Positions 29,130 through 37,456 are shown, counted from the stretch's first letter. The stretch is DNA of 45,030 nt from an uncultured Adlercreutzia sp. (GCA_947426355.1 CANEDU010000002.1:1-45030), one strand, 5' to 3'. Program-made: numbers and translations. Notes: generated by a model not told the origin, from the letters alone.

Positions 29130-29693
29130 AATGGGCGGTAGTCGGTTCGCATATCTACCAGCTTCTGGGCATTCCTGCCCATGAAACGATGCTGGGCTAT
29201 CGCAACGGGAAAATTGTCTGTGCGTGTTGCGACTTCACGTACCCCCACGGCCGGCTTTTCGAATTCAAGGAAATCAAAAACGCTTTGTCTGATGATGGCG
29301 CCGATGACCTATGAGTTGGCTCCGGTTTACGATATGGGTAGCTCGCTGTTCAGCAAGCGGAGTCCCAGCGTTGCGGCAGAGCGTCTGGGAGATGCGGGGG
29401 CCGAGCAAGAGGATGCTTTCGGCACGAATGTCTCGTGCTATCGCCTGTCCGACGGTGCGGGCGGAAGCGTGGCTATTCATCCCTTCGAATATATGGCGAA
29501 GACGAGCAATCCCGACTTATCCGCGGCCATCGTGCGGTTCGCAGATGCGGTAAATATGGCGGCTGTTGAGGCGCTTATCGACTCGGTGCCCGAGGAAGCC
29601 TACGGCATCGTGCTTCTGCCTGAAGTCATGTGCGAGGAGCATAAACGACTGCTTCGAAAGCGCCTCGAAGAGGGAATCTTGCCGCTTTGTTAA
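29130..29693 (+). pseudogene. Decayed HipA-like kinase gene (internal deletion and frameshift)
   Basis: The first part (about 29130-29310) reads GSHIYQLLGIPAHETMLGYR and LFEFKEIKNALSDD, like the front of a HipA-type Ser/Thr kinase domain. A different frame from about 29300 reads YELAPVYDMGSSLFSKRS and continues to EEGILPLC at 29693, the C-terminal segment of the same family. The catalytic core between them is missing and the frames do not match, so no active kinase can be made. HipA proteins are toxins of HipBA-type toxin-antitoxin modules; no HipB-like antitoxin is adjacent. Confidence 0.75.
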
Positions 29694-29719
29694 GCAGAAG
29701 AACCTTCTGGATCTATGGC

Positions 29720-29996
29720 TTAGTGCACGATGGCGGTGATGAAGGTGATGAAGCCCAAGATGATGCCGGGGATGTTCGCTACGATAATGGGCACGTCCTT
29801 TGGCTTTTCCATGACGCCGTAGGCCGTCCACATCGAGTAATTGAAGAACGCGGCCAAAGGCTGCCAGGGCGTCACCCAGATTGTTGGCGATTTGCGTGAT
29901 GTAGGACACGTACATGATGACGGAGAGAACCGGCGCGATACGTCCGATAATCCCCACAACATCTTGCTCTTCGTGCTGCTTTTTCTGAATGGTCAT
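29720..29996 (-). pseudogene. SemiSWEET-like sugar transporter, frameshifted
   Basis: From ATG 29996 the product reads DVVGIIGRIAPVLSVIMYVS YITQIANNLGD, the first helix of a SemiSWEET (MtN3/PQ-loop) protein. From about 29870 the other frame reads PWQPLAAFFNYSMWTAYGVM and then VPIIVANIPGIILGFITFIT, the remaining two helices. SemiSWEETs are about 90-aa three-helix proteins that dimerise to pass sugars. The frames are out of step at the loop, so either bases are missing or the gene is dead. GGAGG at about 30051 is far from ATG 29996; an in-frame start at 30066 is possible but has no good site. Confidence 0.75.
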
Positions 29997-30120
29997 CGGG
30001 TTTTGCTTGCTTGGGGTTTGCGTGCTTGCGGCATGGGTCGTCGCAGGTATGGTTGCCTCCTTTCGCATAGGGTGCACTCTTACCCTATCAGAGTGCATGA
30101 AGTTACCTGAAAGTCCCCTC

Positions 30121-31353
30121 TTACTGAGTCGTAACGTCGTTGTTGGGCGACGGAGCTTTTGCTTTACAGGCGGCGACCCACAAAGGCAGGGCAACAATCA
30201 TGCTCGCTAGCAGGATTGCCCCCACGCCGACAACGTAGTCGGGGAAGGGGAGCATGATGAAGGCCATGCCCGCTACGCCCAGCGCCGTGTTCAGGAAGTT
30301 GATCATCGAGCTGGCACTACCGGTATCTTGGCGTGCGAGTGAGAGAAGCAAGTTGGTGGTGTAGGGTCGGACGGTTGCCTCAAGGGCGGCGAACACCATC
30401 ATGAGTGCAGCAAAAATCCAAACAGAATGGTCGCCGACAAAGAACATGGCAGCGCCACATGCCAGTCCGACGAAGATAAGCACATAGGTAAAGCGATAGG
30501 GAGATAGCTCCTTACCGAACTTAAGATGGAGCATGGGGCCCAAGGCCGAGAATCCTGCCGTGACAGCGAAAAAGTAAGTGTACACCTGCTGAGATTCGCC
30601 GAAGAAGTCCACGTAGATATAGGACCCCACGGCGACATAGGCCATGAAGGGCGTGCAGAAGAGCCCCGCTACCGTCAAAATGAGCATGAATTTCCGCTGA
30701 CGTGCAATTCTTCCGAGGCCAACTAAAGAGCGGAATACGCCGGTGGTTACGCGATCGGATATGGGCAAGCTTTCCTGGAAAAGAACGGAAGCGACGAGGC
30801 ATAAGCTGCCAAGAGCAGCCAGCACCCAGAAAATGGCCCGCCACGAGGCGAACTGGATGATAATTCCGCCCAAAAGCGGAGCGAGCACAGGGCCAATGAC
30901 GGCCAGTACCTGGATGATGGCCAAAAGGCTTCCGCGTCGTTCTGGCGCGTAGCAGTCTTTGACAAGGGCTGTGGAAACGGCATTGACGGCGCCTGCTCCC
31001 AAGGCCTGAACAACGCGGGCTCCGATGAGTACATATATAGTCCCAGCAAGGGCGCACAAAGCACTGCCGGCAATATAGGCGATGATTCCTGCGAGCAGGA
31101 CTGGCTTGCGACCCAGCTTGTCGCTTAAAGGTCCGAATACCAAAAGCCCCACAGCGAAGAACAGGAAAAACCCAAGGATAGTGAGATTAACCAGAACTTC
31201 GGTGGTATTGAAATAAGCGGGCATCTCTGGCACGGAAGGCGTGTAGATGTCCAGCGAGAAGGGGATGAGCGCATTGGCCAAAATGAGCAGAGCGGTAAGT
31301 CCTGCCGCCCCAAGTCGAGGCTGTGCTGAGATAAGCCAGCGAGCATCGTTCAC
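30121..31353 (-). CDS. Bcr/CflA-family MFS drug efflux transporter
   Basis: About 410 aa with 12 membrane helices. The N-terminal IPFSLDIYTPSVPEMPAYF is the Bcr/CflA hallmark (D and P in helix 1), and FGPLSDKLGRKPVLL is MFS motif A. Family members expel bicyclomycin, chloramphenicol or similar small molecules by proton antiport. I prefer GTG 31353 because CGGAG lies six bases before it; the in-frame ATG 31428 adds 25 residues without homology or a ribosome site. The preceding SemiSWEET remnant is on the same strand, 124 bp downstream. Confidence 0.88.
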   Translation of the reverse strand: MNDARWLISAQPRLGAAGLTALLILANALIPFSLDIYTPSVPEMPAYFNTTEVLVNLTILGFFLFFAVGLLVFGPLSDKLGRKPVLLAGIIAYIAGSALCALAGTIYVLIGARVVQALGAGAVNAVSTALVKDCYAPERRGSLLAIIQVLAVIGPVLAPLLGGIIIQFASWRAIFWVLAALGSLCLVASVLFQESLPISDRVTTGVFRSLVGLGRIARQRKFMLILTVAGLFCTPFMAYVAVGSYIYVDFFGESQQVYTYFFAVTAGFSALGPMLHLKFGKELSPYRFTYVLIFVGLACGAAMFFVGDHSVWIFAALMMVFAALEATVRPYTTNLLLSLARQDTGSASSMINFLNTALGVAGMAFIMLPFPDYVVGVGAILLASMIVALPLWVAACKAKAPSPNNDVTTQ

Positions 31354-31817
31354 GGGAGACTCCGATCTCGTAGGATCGGCGAGCAGAATCGCCGATAAGC
31401 AACCGGGCGCACCCGACATCTTATCCAACGTTTTGCAGCTGCGGCTGCCCGTCCTCCGATGAACCGCGAACGATTGTATCCGAGCGCCGCTTAAAGCGCC
31501 GCGCGCGTTTAGGCAAGCGAATTCATTAGTTCCGCGAATGTAAACGTTTGATTAGCGCGCACCGTAGTTTTGACGCATCTGGCTAGGTCTGACTGTTTGC
31601 GCGTATTATGTTCAGAACGACTAAGGAAAGAGCACGACATGGTGATTATCAAGAGCGGACTAGCAAAATGGCTCGATGGCCGCGGGAGGCATTTTGTTCT
31701 GCTTGATGTGGCCTTTTGCAAAAGCTGAGGGGGTGCAGTGGGGGAGCTGTTCGCTCGACCCATCAAGGACGATGAGGCGCGAAAGGTTCTAGAAGATTCG
31801 AACGTACGAAGACTTGC
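31354..31817. other. Gene-poor 460-bp stretch with a possible 29-codon frame
   Basis: A small frame at 31639-31728 (starting MVIIKSGLAKWLDGR) has AAGGAAAG at the right distance, but it ends after 29 codons and resembles nothing I know. A further frame from GTG 31740 (VGELFARPIKDDEARKVLED) may be the tail of the same decayed gene, because it ends inside the palindrome at 31837. I see no other signal. Confidence 0.3.
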
Positions 31818-31877
31818 TATAATGAAACGAAACCATATTGAGTAAATTTACTCAATACAATGAGCAATTTTACTCAA
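31815..31877 (+). promoter_or_regulatory. Promoter with perfect palindromic operator for the AAA_14 ATPase
   Basis: An extended -10 element (TTGCTATAAT, TATAAT at 31818-31823) is followed by a perfect palindrome ATTGAGTAAATTTACTCAAT (31837-31856), extendable by one pair each side. A weaker second copy follows (TGAGCAATTTTACTCA, 31861-31876). A repressor bound here would sit on the transcription start and block initiation. No regulator gene is adjacent. Confidence 0.8.
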
Positions 31878-31897
31878 CAGCATAGAAAGGGGCATCG

Positions 31898-33103
31898 ATG
31901 TTCGAGCGCGAGCAGGTTGCCATTATTCGGGAGCGCATGCAAGAAGAGGGCAACGCGCTGATTCAAGTGGTTGTCGGCCCTCGGCAAACAGGCAAGAGCA
32001 CTATGATCGCCCAGGCTTTGAGGGGGCTCGATGTTCTTGCGCACTCGGTGAGCGCCGACGATATCTTGTCTCCGACTGAAGAATGGCTGCGGGAAGAATG
32101 GCAGCAGGCGCGCAATCTTCAGCGAATATCGGCGAAGCCCGTGGTCCTGGTGCTGGATGAGGTGCAGAAAGTTCGACACTGGCCTAATGTTGTCAAGGGC
32201 CTTTGGGATGCCGACCGCCGGGACTCCCTGCCCCTCAAGGTGTTTCTTTCTGGCTCGTCGAGCTTGCTGCTTCGCCGGGGTTTGGAAGACTCGCTCAAGG
32301 GTCGGTTCGAACTTATCCGCTCGCCGCATTGGAGCTATACGGAGTGTGCCGAGGCCTTCGGTTTCTCGCTGGATGACTTTCTCTTTTTCGGAGGCTTTCC
32401 CGGTGCCGCTCAGTTTGTCCGCGACGAGCGTCGTTGGTTCAGCTATATGAAGGACGCAATTATTGAACCCACTATCTCGAAAGATGTTCTGGAAGAAGAG
32501 GAAGTTCGCAAGCCGGCGTTGCTTCGGGCGCTTTTCGAGCTGGGCGCGCGCTTTTCTGCGCAAGAGCTGGCCTACAACAAAATGCTCGGCCAGCTCAATG
32601 ATGCGGGAAACACCACGACCCTTGCTCATTATCTGATGCTGCTGGAGAAGGCGGGGGTGCTTTGCGGGTTGCCCAAGTTTCATCCCAAGGAACTCAATCG
32701 CCGCAAATCATCGCCGCGTCTTATGGTCTTTGACACTTCGTTTATGACGGCGGCCATGAGTCGCTCTCGCGAGCTCGTGCTTGCCGATAGCGAATTGCGG
32801 GGCCACCTCGTGGAAAGTGCCGTAGGTGCTCACTTGCTTGCTTTGGCGCCTCAGTGCGGGTTTGAAGTGTCTTGGTGGCGTGAGGGCCATGATGAAGTTG
32901 ATTTCGTCCTGAGTGATGCCGACCACATCGTCGCCATCGAGGTGAAAAGCGGGCGCATGAAGCCACTTAATGGGATGAGTACATTCTTGAAGAACTATCC
33001 AGAGGCGATGCGCCTTGTCATAGGTGGTTCGGGCCCCAGTGCCTGTTCGTTGGAAGATTTTCTCGAGAACAAGGTTCGCCTTCCCTGGCCGCTTGAAGGC
33101 TGA
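31898..33103 (+). CDS. AAA_14 / DUF4143 ATP-binding protein
   Basis: A 401-aa protein with Walker A GPRQTGKST (27-35) and Walker B VLVLDEVQKV (D87, E88), then sensor-like VFLSGSSSLLLRRGLEDSL. A C-terminal DUF4143 domain ends in a nuclease-like core (GHDEVDFVLSDADHIVAIEVKSG) with the D...EVK pattern of PD-(D/E)xK folds. The family is abundant in anaerobe genomes, often in several copies; its role is unknown, and DNA repair, defence and toxin-like functions have all been suggested. AAAGGGG precedes ATG 31898. The tight operator in front implies stress- or ligand-controlled expression. The gene is intact in a neighbourhood of broken ones. Confidence 0.88.
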   Translation: MFEREQVAIIRERMQEEGNALIQVVVGPRQTGKSTMIAQALRGLDVLAHSVSADDILSPTEEWLREEWQQARNLQRISAKPVVLVLDEVQKVRHWPNVVKGLWDADRRDSLPLKVFLSGSSSLLLRRGLEDSLKGRFELIRSPHWSYTECAEAFGFSLDDFLFFGGFPGAAQFVRDERRWFSYMKDAIIEPTISKDVLEEEEVRKPALLRALFELGARFSAQELAYNKMLGQLNDAGNTTTLAHYLMLLEKAGVLCGLPKFHPKELNRRKSSPRLMVFDTSFMTAAMSRSRELVLADSELRGHLVESAVGAHLLALAPQCGFEVSWWREGHDEVDFVLSDADHIVAIEVKSGRMKPLNGMSTFLKNYPEAMRLVIGGSGPSACSLEDFLENKVRLPWPLEG

Positions 33104-33172
33104 AGGATGCGGCGGAGGAAAAGGCCTGTCTGGCTGCCAGAAAGCTGACAGGCGCGTTAAAGAAGGGGTATG

Positions 33173-33581
33173 ATGAACGAGATAAAGGGTTTTCGACGAC
33201 ACCAAAGCGGCGCTCGCACGCTTTCACGTGGCGGGGCTTGCCATGGGGGTGGTCACGTCAAAGCGCCACGCCATGGTGGCGCGGGGGCTTGAGATGAGCG
33301 GCATTGCCGACTACTTCGAATTCCTCATCGGCCACGACGACTGGCCCGAGCACAAGCCGGCACTGGGTCCGGTGCTGCATGGCTGCGATTTGCTCGGTCT
33401 TGCACCGGGGCAGTGTATGTACATTGGTGACAGCCCCTACGACATTCAGGCAGGAAGCGCGGCCGGCTGCACGACGGTGGCGGCGCTGTGGGGTATGTTC
33501 TCTCGTGAGGAACTTGAGGCGCAGGATCCGGATATCGAATGCGAGACGCTGAGCGATTTGGCGGACAAGCTGGGAGCTTAG
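33173..33581 (+). pseudogene. Truncated HAD phosphatase, decayed paralogue of the 38991 gene
   Basis: The first codons (MNEIKG at 33173) match the start of the intact paralogue (MNDIQG). The sequence then jumps, in another frame, to FDDTKAALARFHVAGLAMGV and continues as a near-copy of its C-terminal half (DWPEHKPALGPVLHGCDLLG, YIGDSPYDIQAGSAAGC). About 270 bp are missing, including the catalytic DxDGT loop, so the product cannot be an active phosphatase. A 7-bp stem (GCCTGTC / GACAGGC, 33124-33153) lies just upstream, after the ATPase gene. Confidence 0.85.
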
Positions 33582-33687
33582 GGGCTTGGTCGAAGGCGCT
33601 GCTCTAGGGTGTTGACCGGCGTCGACGTCCCCAATCGGACACACATTTTGTCCTATAACTCCGGCGTTGCGGGTCTGTCTATAACGT

Positions 33688-33721
33688 AAAAGCGGCACGA
33701 GCTTGTTTGCCCGTGCCGCTT
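33688..33721 (-). terminator. Terminator of the ferritin-like gene
   Basis: Read on the minus strand: a 10-bp stem AAGCGGCACG / CGTGCCGCTT with a 12-nt loop, followed by TTTACG. It lies 26 bp after the stop of the ferritin-like gene. Confidence 0.75.
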
Positions 33722-33747
33722 GCTTACTTGTTTGTAGGGGCGTGTCG

Positions 33748-34041
33748 CTACTTGCCCAGCATGGCGCGCACTTCGTCGCGACCTTCGTCGTGGAGGCCCT
33801 TCTCGTCGGGCGCCAGGCGCTCGAGCAGCTCGAGCAGCTCACCCATGTGCTCGCGCTCTTCGTCGCGGATGTCGGCCAGCACCTTCTTGGCGTCCTCGTT
33901 GTCGGTCGCCTGAACGTGGGCGTCGTACTCGTGGATGGCCTCGAGCTCGCCGATGATATCCTGGCGGATAGCGTTGATGAGCTCCTGGTCGGTCAGCTTG
34001 CGGGGCACTTCCATAACAAACGGATCGGAAATAGTGGCCAT
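33748..34041 (-). CDS. Ferritin-like protein (encapsulated-ferritin type)
   Basis: A 97-aa all-helical protein with paired metal-binding patterns: GELEAIHEYDAH in the first helix and DIRDEEREHMGELLELL in the second (Glu, ExxH). This resembles the small two-helix encapsulated ferritins (EncFtn), which dimerise to form a di-iron ferroxidase site. ATG 34041 is chosen for its GGAGCC site and because conserved sequence begins soon after; a longer in-frame start lacks both. EncFtn genes usually sit beside an encapsulin shell gene; none is present, and I see no C-terminal cargo peptide of the usual form. It is a single-gene unit with its own terminator. Confidence 0.75.
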   Translation of the reverse strand: MATISDPFVMEVPRKLTDQELINAIRQDIIGELEAIHEYDAHVQATDNEDAKKVLADIRDEEREHMGELLELLERLAPDEKGLHDEGRDEVRAMLGK

Positions 34042-34820
34042 GACGGCTCCTTTCTCGCAGGGGTAGAGAAGGCGCCGCACCGCCTTGGCCGTGTCTGCGC
34101 CCAACGACTATCCTAGGCCCTCGGGCGCGTCGCGGCTCGCCCGCTGCCCTCGTTGCCACCGACCTGTGGTCGCCGCGAAAAGAAGCGTAAGAATCGCGGC
34201 TGCTTTCGCCGGCGAGCAGTCCAAATCGGCGTTATTTGGCATCGAGCCGAGAAATTGGGGCAAAAAACGGCGATATGGACACGGCCGATCGCAGTTCAGA
34301 AAATCCGCGAGGCTTTGACCTGGTGTTTCTTCGACGGAGCGTTCTGAAAACTGCCCAAAGCCAGCTTCGTAGTGTCCATATCGCCGTTATTTGGCCGATT
34401 TGCTGAAAACTCGAGAAGCGCCTACGCCGAATGGCCACTGGTGTTGGCGTTGGTGCTGTTGTCGACGTTGGCGTTGGCGCTGGTGTTGACGCTGGGCGCT
34501 GGCGCTTGCACTGGCGCTGGCGCGCAAGCGGTCGGTAGGCGAGTGCTCCTTGCGGCTTGCTCTGACTCAGGAGCCTGGGTTTCGCAACCCTTGACGGCGT
34601 CGTTGGTTCTGCCGCAAACGGAGGGCCGCAGTGCCGCCGCAAACGGAGGGCCGAAGTGCTCCGCAGGCTGATGGCTGGTTTGCGGAAGCAGCCGCTTTGC
34701 CGCCGGGATTGTGTCGTCGCTGGCGTTACAATCGGGGCGTCGCTTATATGAGAAGGCGGAGAAGTCCCTTCGAAGTGAGCGACTGTTTGCACCTTGGGCG
34801 ATGCTAGACAAGGGAGGGGC
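34042..34820. other. 779-bp gene-free, repeat-rich region
   Basis: No credible gene. Contents in order: a 24-bp inverted repeat pair (34258-34282 / 34372-34396), with a third partial arm copy at about 34226-34240 (CGGCGTTATTTGGC); a low-complexity stretch of GTTGGC/GCTGGC hexamers (about 34440-34530); and a 22-nt tandem duplication GCCGCAAACGGAGGGCCGCA (34611 and 34636, period 25, one mismatch). Confidence 0.7.
34258..34396. repeat. Inverted-repeat element, 139 bp, MITE-like
   Basis: AACGGCGATATGGACAC at 34266-34282 and its exact complement at 34372-34388 form 17-bp perfect arms, extendable to about 24 bp (to GGCC...) with small mismatches. Inner stretches can also pair (GGCTTTG / CAAAGCC; CAGTTCAGAA / TTCTGAAAACTG), so the whole unit can fold as one long hairpin. 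There is no coding capacity. Confidence 0.8.
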
Positions 34821-35354
34821 ATGTATTACTACAGCGAATATGAGTCGCCGGTGGGCGTGCTCACGGTTGCGAGCGACGGGGCGGCGGTTTGCGGCCTTTG
34901 GCTCGAGGGACAGAAGTACCACGGGGCAACGGTGCCCGAAGCATTGGTGCGCGATGATTCAGCGGCGGGCTTCGGCGAGCTTCGCGCGTGGCTTGACAGC
35001 TACTTTGCGGGAAATCGACCCGCGATAGAAGACGTGCCCCTCGCTCCTAGGGGAAGCGACTTTCAACAGGCGGTGTGGCGAAAGCTCATCGATATTCCCT
35101 ATGGTGAGCTGGTGACCTATGGCTCGATCGCGCAGGCGCTCAAGGAGGAGCGCGGCAAGGCGTCGGCCCTTGCGGTGGGGGGAGCCGTGGGGCACAATCC
35201 CCTTTCGATCATCATTCCGTGCCACCGCGTGGTTGGCGCCGACGGCAGCCTTACGGGCTACGCGGGCGGCTTGGCGCGCAAGAGGTGGCTGCTCGAGCAC
35301 GAAGGGGTTGATACGGGCGGTCTTTACCTTCCCAAGCGCGGCACGGCACTTTGA
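34821..35354 (+). CDS. ogt: Methylated-DNA--protein-cysteine methyltransferase
   Basis: A 177-aa protein with the acceptor-site motif IIPCHRVVG (C134), the upstream FQQAVWRKLIDIPYGELVTYG helix-turn-helix region that flips the base, and the downstream GYAGGLARKRWLLEHE. It removes alkyl groups from O6-methylguanine and O4-methylthymine to its own cysteine, a one-use repair protein. GGGAGG precedes ATG 34821, which also matches the family's usual MYYxxxxSPxG start. Its last 31 bp overlap the end of the convergent TetR gene. Confidence 0.93.
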   Translation: MYYYSEYESPVGVLTVASDGAAVCGLWLEGQKYHGATVPEALVRDDSAAGFGELRAWLDSYFAGNRPAIEDVPLAPRGSDFQQAVWRKLIDIPYGELVTYGSIAQALKEERGKASALAVGGAVGHNPLSIIIPCHRVVGADGSLTGYAGGLARKRWLLEHEGVDTGGLYLPKRGTAL

Positions 35355-36004
35355 GGCATCGTCGCTGAACCATTTCCGGCTTGCGATTGCAGAAAGCGCT
35401 CGACGGTTTGTGCAGCTTGGCGACGCCGGTCGAGGGAGGGGTTTGCCAGCAGTTGCAGGGTGAGGCCGTCGAGGAGCGCATGCAGGTGGATGGCTTGCTC
35501 GATGGGCTCTTGGCGGTCTGGCTGCGAGCTGAAAGCTAGCTGTTGGAGGCAGCGCAAACAGAACGATTCCAGGAGAGAGTCCATGTGCCGAGCGTAGGGG
35601 GCGAGCTCGGGTTGGGTGAGCGCTGCCGTGGAGAAGGCGGCCCATACGCGGGCCTCGGCTTCGCGCTGCTGGTCGAGGGGCAAAAGCTGCAGGAGCAGGT
35701 CGGCTATGGCGGCAAGGGGGGCGGCGCTGTCGGCGGCCGTCGGGTGCGAGGCGTCGGCCTTGTCGGCCGGTAACGTCGCAAGGCTGTTGATGCGCTCGCT
35801 GGCGCGGCTCACGATAAGCTCCATGGCGAACTGCAAAAGGGCTGCTTGGGTGGGGAATGAGTGCTGGATGGAGCCCGTGGACAGGCCGCATTCCGCCGCT
35901 ACGGCGCGCACGGTGGCGGCGTGCAGGCCGTGGCGGCTGGCGATGGCCCATACGGCTTCGGCGATGCGCTCGCGACGGGCCTGCTCGTCGACGATCTTGG
36001 GCAT
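35324..36004 (-). CDS. TetR family regulator
   Basis: A 226-aa protein. Residues about 8-55 hold the TetR helix-turn-helix (RRERIAEAVWAIASRHGLHA, then VRAVAAECGLSTGSIQHSF), followed by a helical ligand-binding and dimerisation domain in the BetI-like style. It is divergent from the small membrane protein gene at 36102, with paired palindromic sites (36046-36083) between them, so it probably represses itself and that gene. Its 3' end overlaps ogt antisense by 31 bp. Confidence 0.88.
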   Translation of the reverse strand: MPKIVDEQARRERIAEAVWAIASRHGLHAATVRAVAAECGLSTGSIQHSFPTQAALLQFAMELIVSRASERINSLATLPADKADASHPTAADSAAPLAAIADLLLQLLPLDQQREAEARVWAAFSTAALTQPELAPYARHMDSLLESFCLRCLQQLAFSSQPDRQEPIEQAIHLHALLDGLTLQLLANPSLDRRRQAAQTVERFLQSQAGNGSATMPQSAVPRLGR

Positions 36005-36045
36005 GGGGCCTCCTGACTCGTTAAAGGGGTCTTGCGTGCTTCCTA

Positions 36046-36083
36046 TTTTAATACAAGTGTAATATAATACGGCTGTATTAAAA
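36046..36083. promoter_or_regulatory. Divergent TetR operator/promoter
   Basis: Two neighbouring dyads, AATACAAGTGTAAT (arms ATACA / TGTAA) and AATACGGCTGTATT (arms AATAC / GTATT), sit inside a larger inverted repeat TTTTAATACA / TGTATTAAAA. A TATAAT -10 box (36063-36068) lies between the dyads, so binding would block the promoter. Confidence 0.75.
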
Positions 36084-36101
36084 AAGCGAATGGAGGTGCC
36101 T

Positions 36102-36740
36102 GTGGAAGAAGCGCGTGCAGAAGGAGCTGAAGGCCTCGTCTCTGAGGCTGAAACAGGGCCGGGGATGAGGACGGTGGCGTTGCGGCCCTTGAAGCCGACC
36201 GACGTTTTCTGGCGCGGGCTTTATGGTGTTCGGTACAGCGGGGCGCACTATGTGGTGGAGGTAGACTTTTTCGACATTAGCGAGAAGGTGCGGCTTTATC
36301 GTGACGGGCGCTTGGTGGGCGAGCGCCCGTCGCCAGCGCGTTTTCAGCTTAAAGGGTGCGCGGCCATCGAGGCATCCATGGCGCTGTACGGCATGAAGCG
36401 AGCGCATTTGGTGGAAGAGGGGTGCGGCGCGCGGGCGCTCGAGCCGCTGCCGGGCACGGCCGAGGCGCGGCGCCTTGCGTTCGATGCGCGGTATCCCGCT
36501 ATCAGCCGCGCGATTGCCGTTGTGGCGTGGGTGGTTTTGGCGGCAGCGGCGGTCACCCAGGTTCCCAATATGCTGAACAGTCTGGCTAATGGAGCGGCAT
36601 GGCTGGGGCTTTCCATGCCGTTCGCGGTACCGACCTTCGCACTTCCCGCGTGGCTGAATGTGTTTTTGGGAGTGGCGGGCATCGTCGCGGGTCTCGATCG
36701 CGGACTGCGCATGGTGCACAACCCGCTTCTCGATGACTAG
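36102..36740 (+). CDS. Unknown membrane protein controlled by adjacent TetR
   Basis: About 212 aa. The N-terminal 130 residues are a soluble alpha/beta domain (DVFWRGLYGVRYSGAHYVVE, KVRLYRDGRLVGERPSPARF), and two or three hydrophobic segments follow (about 145-165, 170-185 and 190-205). I do not recognise the family. GTG 36102 is preferred to ATG 36090 because GGAGG at 36092-36096 would lie within the latter's own codons but sits five bases before the GTG. Its position behind the divergent TetR operator suggests an inducible envelope function. Confidence 0.7.
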   Translation: MEEARAEGAEGLVSEAETGPGMRTVALRPLKPTDVFWRGLYGVRYSGAHYVVEVDFFDISEKVRLYRDGRLVGERPSPARFQLKGCAAIEASMALYGMKRAHLVEEGCGARALEPLPGTAEARRLAFDARYPAISRAIAVVAWVVLAAAAVTQVPNMLNSLANGAAWLGLSMPFAVPTFALPAWLNVFLGVAGIVAGLDRGLRMVHNPLLDD

Positions 36741-36934
36741 GCGCGGGCGTTGTCGTTCGTGTGCGATGACAACGGGTGCAAGGGCTGAGGGTCATGCTTG
36801 GGATATTCGCGGCAGTGTCTGAGCTGTTTTCGCCGCTGCGAGGCCGAAGGTGATGCCGGGGCTCTTGCGCCACTGGCGCGGGGTGCCCATCCGATTGCGT
36901 CGGTGAATTGCGGGATGAGCGCTCGCGTTCCCAA

Positions 36935-37456
36935 CTAACGGGATGCTGCGGAACCGTGGCCGCGACCCGACGGGCGGAGCTTGTCGTCGTTGCGATCGCG
37001 GGCGAACAGGTAGGCGGCCAAAAGACCCACCACCACGATGGCCGTGCCGATGGCGCAGACGGCCTTCAGGTGAATGGCCGGAATACCCACGAGCATGCCG
37101 ATGATGTAGGGCACGAGCCACAGCAGCCACACCGCGGTGCTGAAGGTGTGGAAGCGGCGGCGCGCCTGCTGGCTGCCGCGCAGATAGGTGACGGTGGCCC
37201 ACAACGCGTGCACGATCATGAGCACAATGGCCAGCGCGCCGGTGAGCCCGTGGATGCCAAATCCGGCAGCGTTCGACTGGCTGGCGATGTTGCTCATGAT
37301 GAGGGTGCCCGTGGTGTCGCAGGCAAGACCCGCCCAGAACAGCAGGACGTACTTCAGATTGAGCGATCCGTGGCGACGCTCGCCGAACACGCCCCACGTG
37401 TAGAAGAGGAGTGCCAACGAAATGGCCACGGTGGATACGATGAGTTCAGCGGACAT
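36935..37456 (-). CDS. HsmA-like (TIGR03987-type) membrane protein
   Basis: A 173-aa protein with four or five membrane helices (for example LIVSTVAISLALLFYTWGVF and ALAIVLMIVHALWATVTYLR) and a charged cytosolic tail. Conserved polar motifs are WGVFGERRHGSL, GLACDTTGTLIM, HGLTGALA and FHTFSTAVW. Conserved histidines in helix ends (H78 region, FHTF) could bind a metal or heme; no function is established. The start has AGGAA before ATG 37456. It is divergent from the TetR gene at 37658, and two perfect palindromes lie right in front of it, so it is the probable target of that repressor. A broken paralogue lies at 24822-25295. Confidence 0.8.
   Translation of the reverse strand: MSAELIVSTVAISLALLFYTWGVFGERRHGSLNLKYVLLFWAGLACDTTGTLIMSNIASQSNAAGFGIHGLTGALAIVLMIVHALWATVTYLRGSQQARRRFHTFSTAVWLLWLVPYIIGMLVGIPAIHLKAVCAIGTAIVVVGLLAAYLFARDRNDDKLRPSGRGHGSAASR

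Noticed and set aside
34258-34396. Intact insertion sequence
   Set aside because: No transposase reading frame is present between the arms; only a MITE-like unit is supported.
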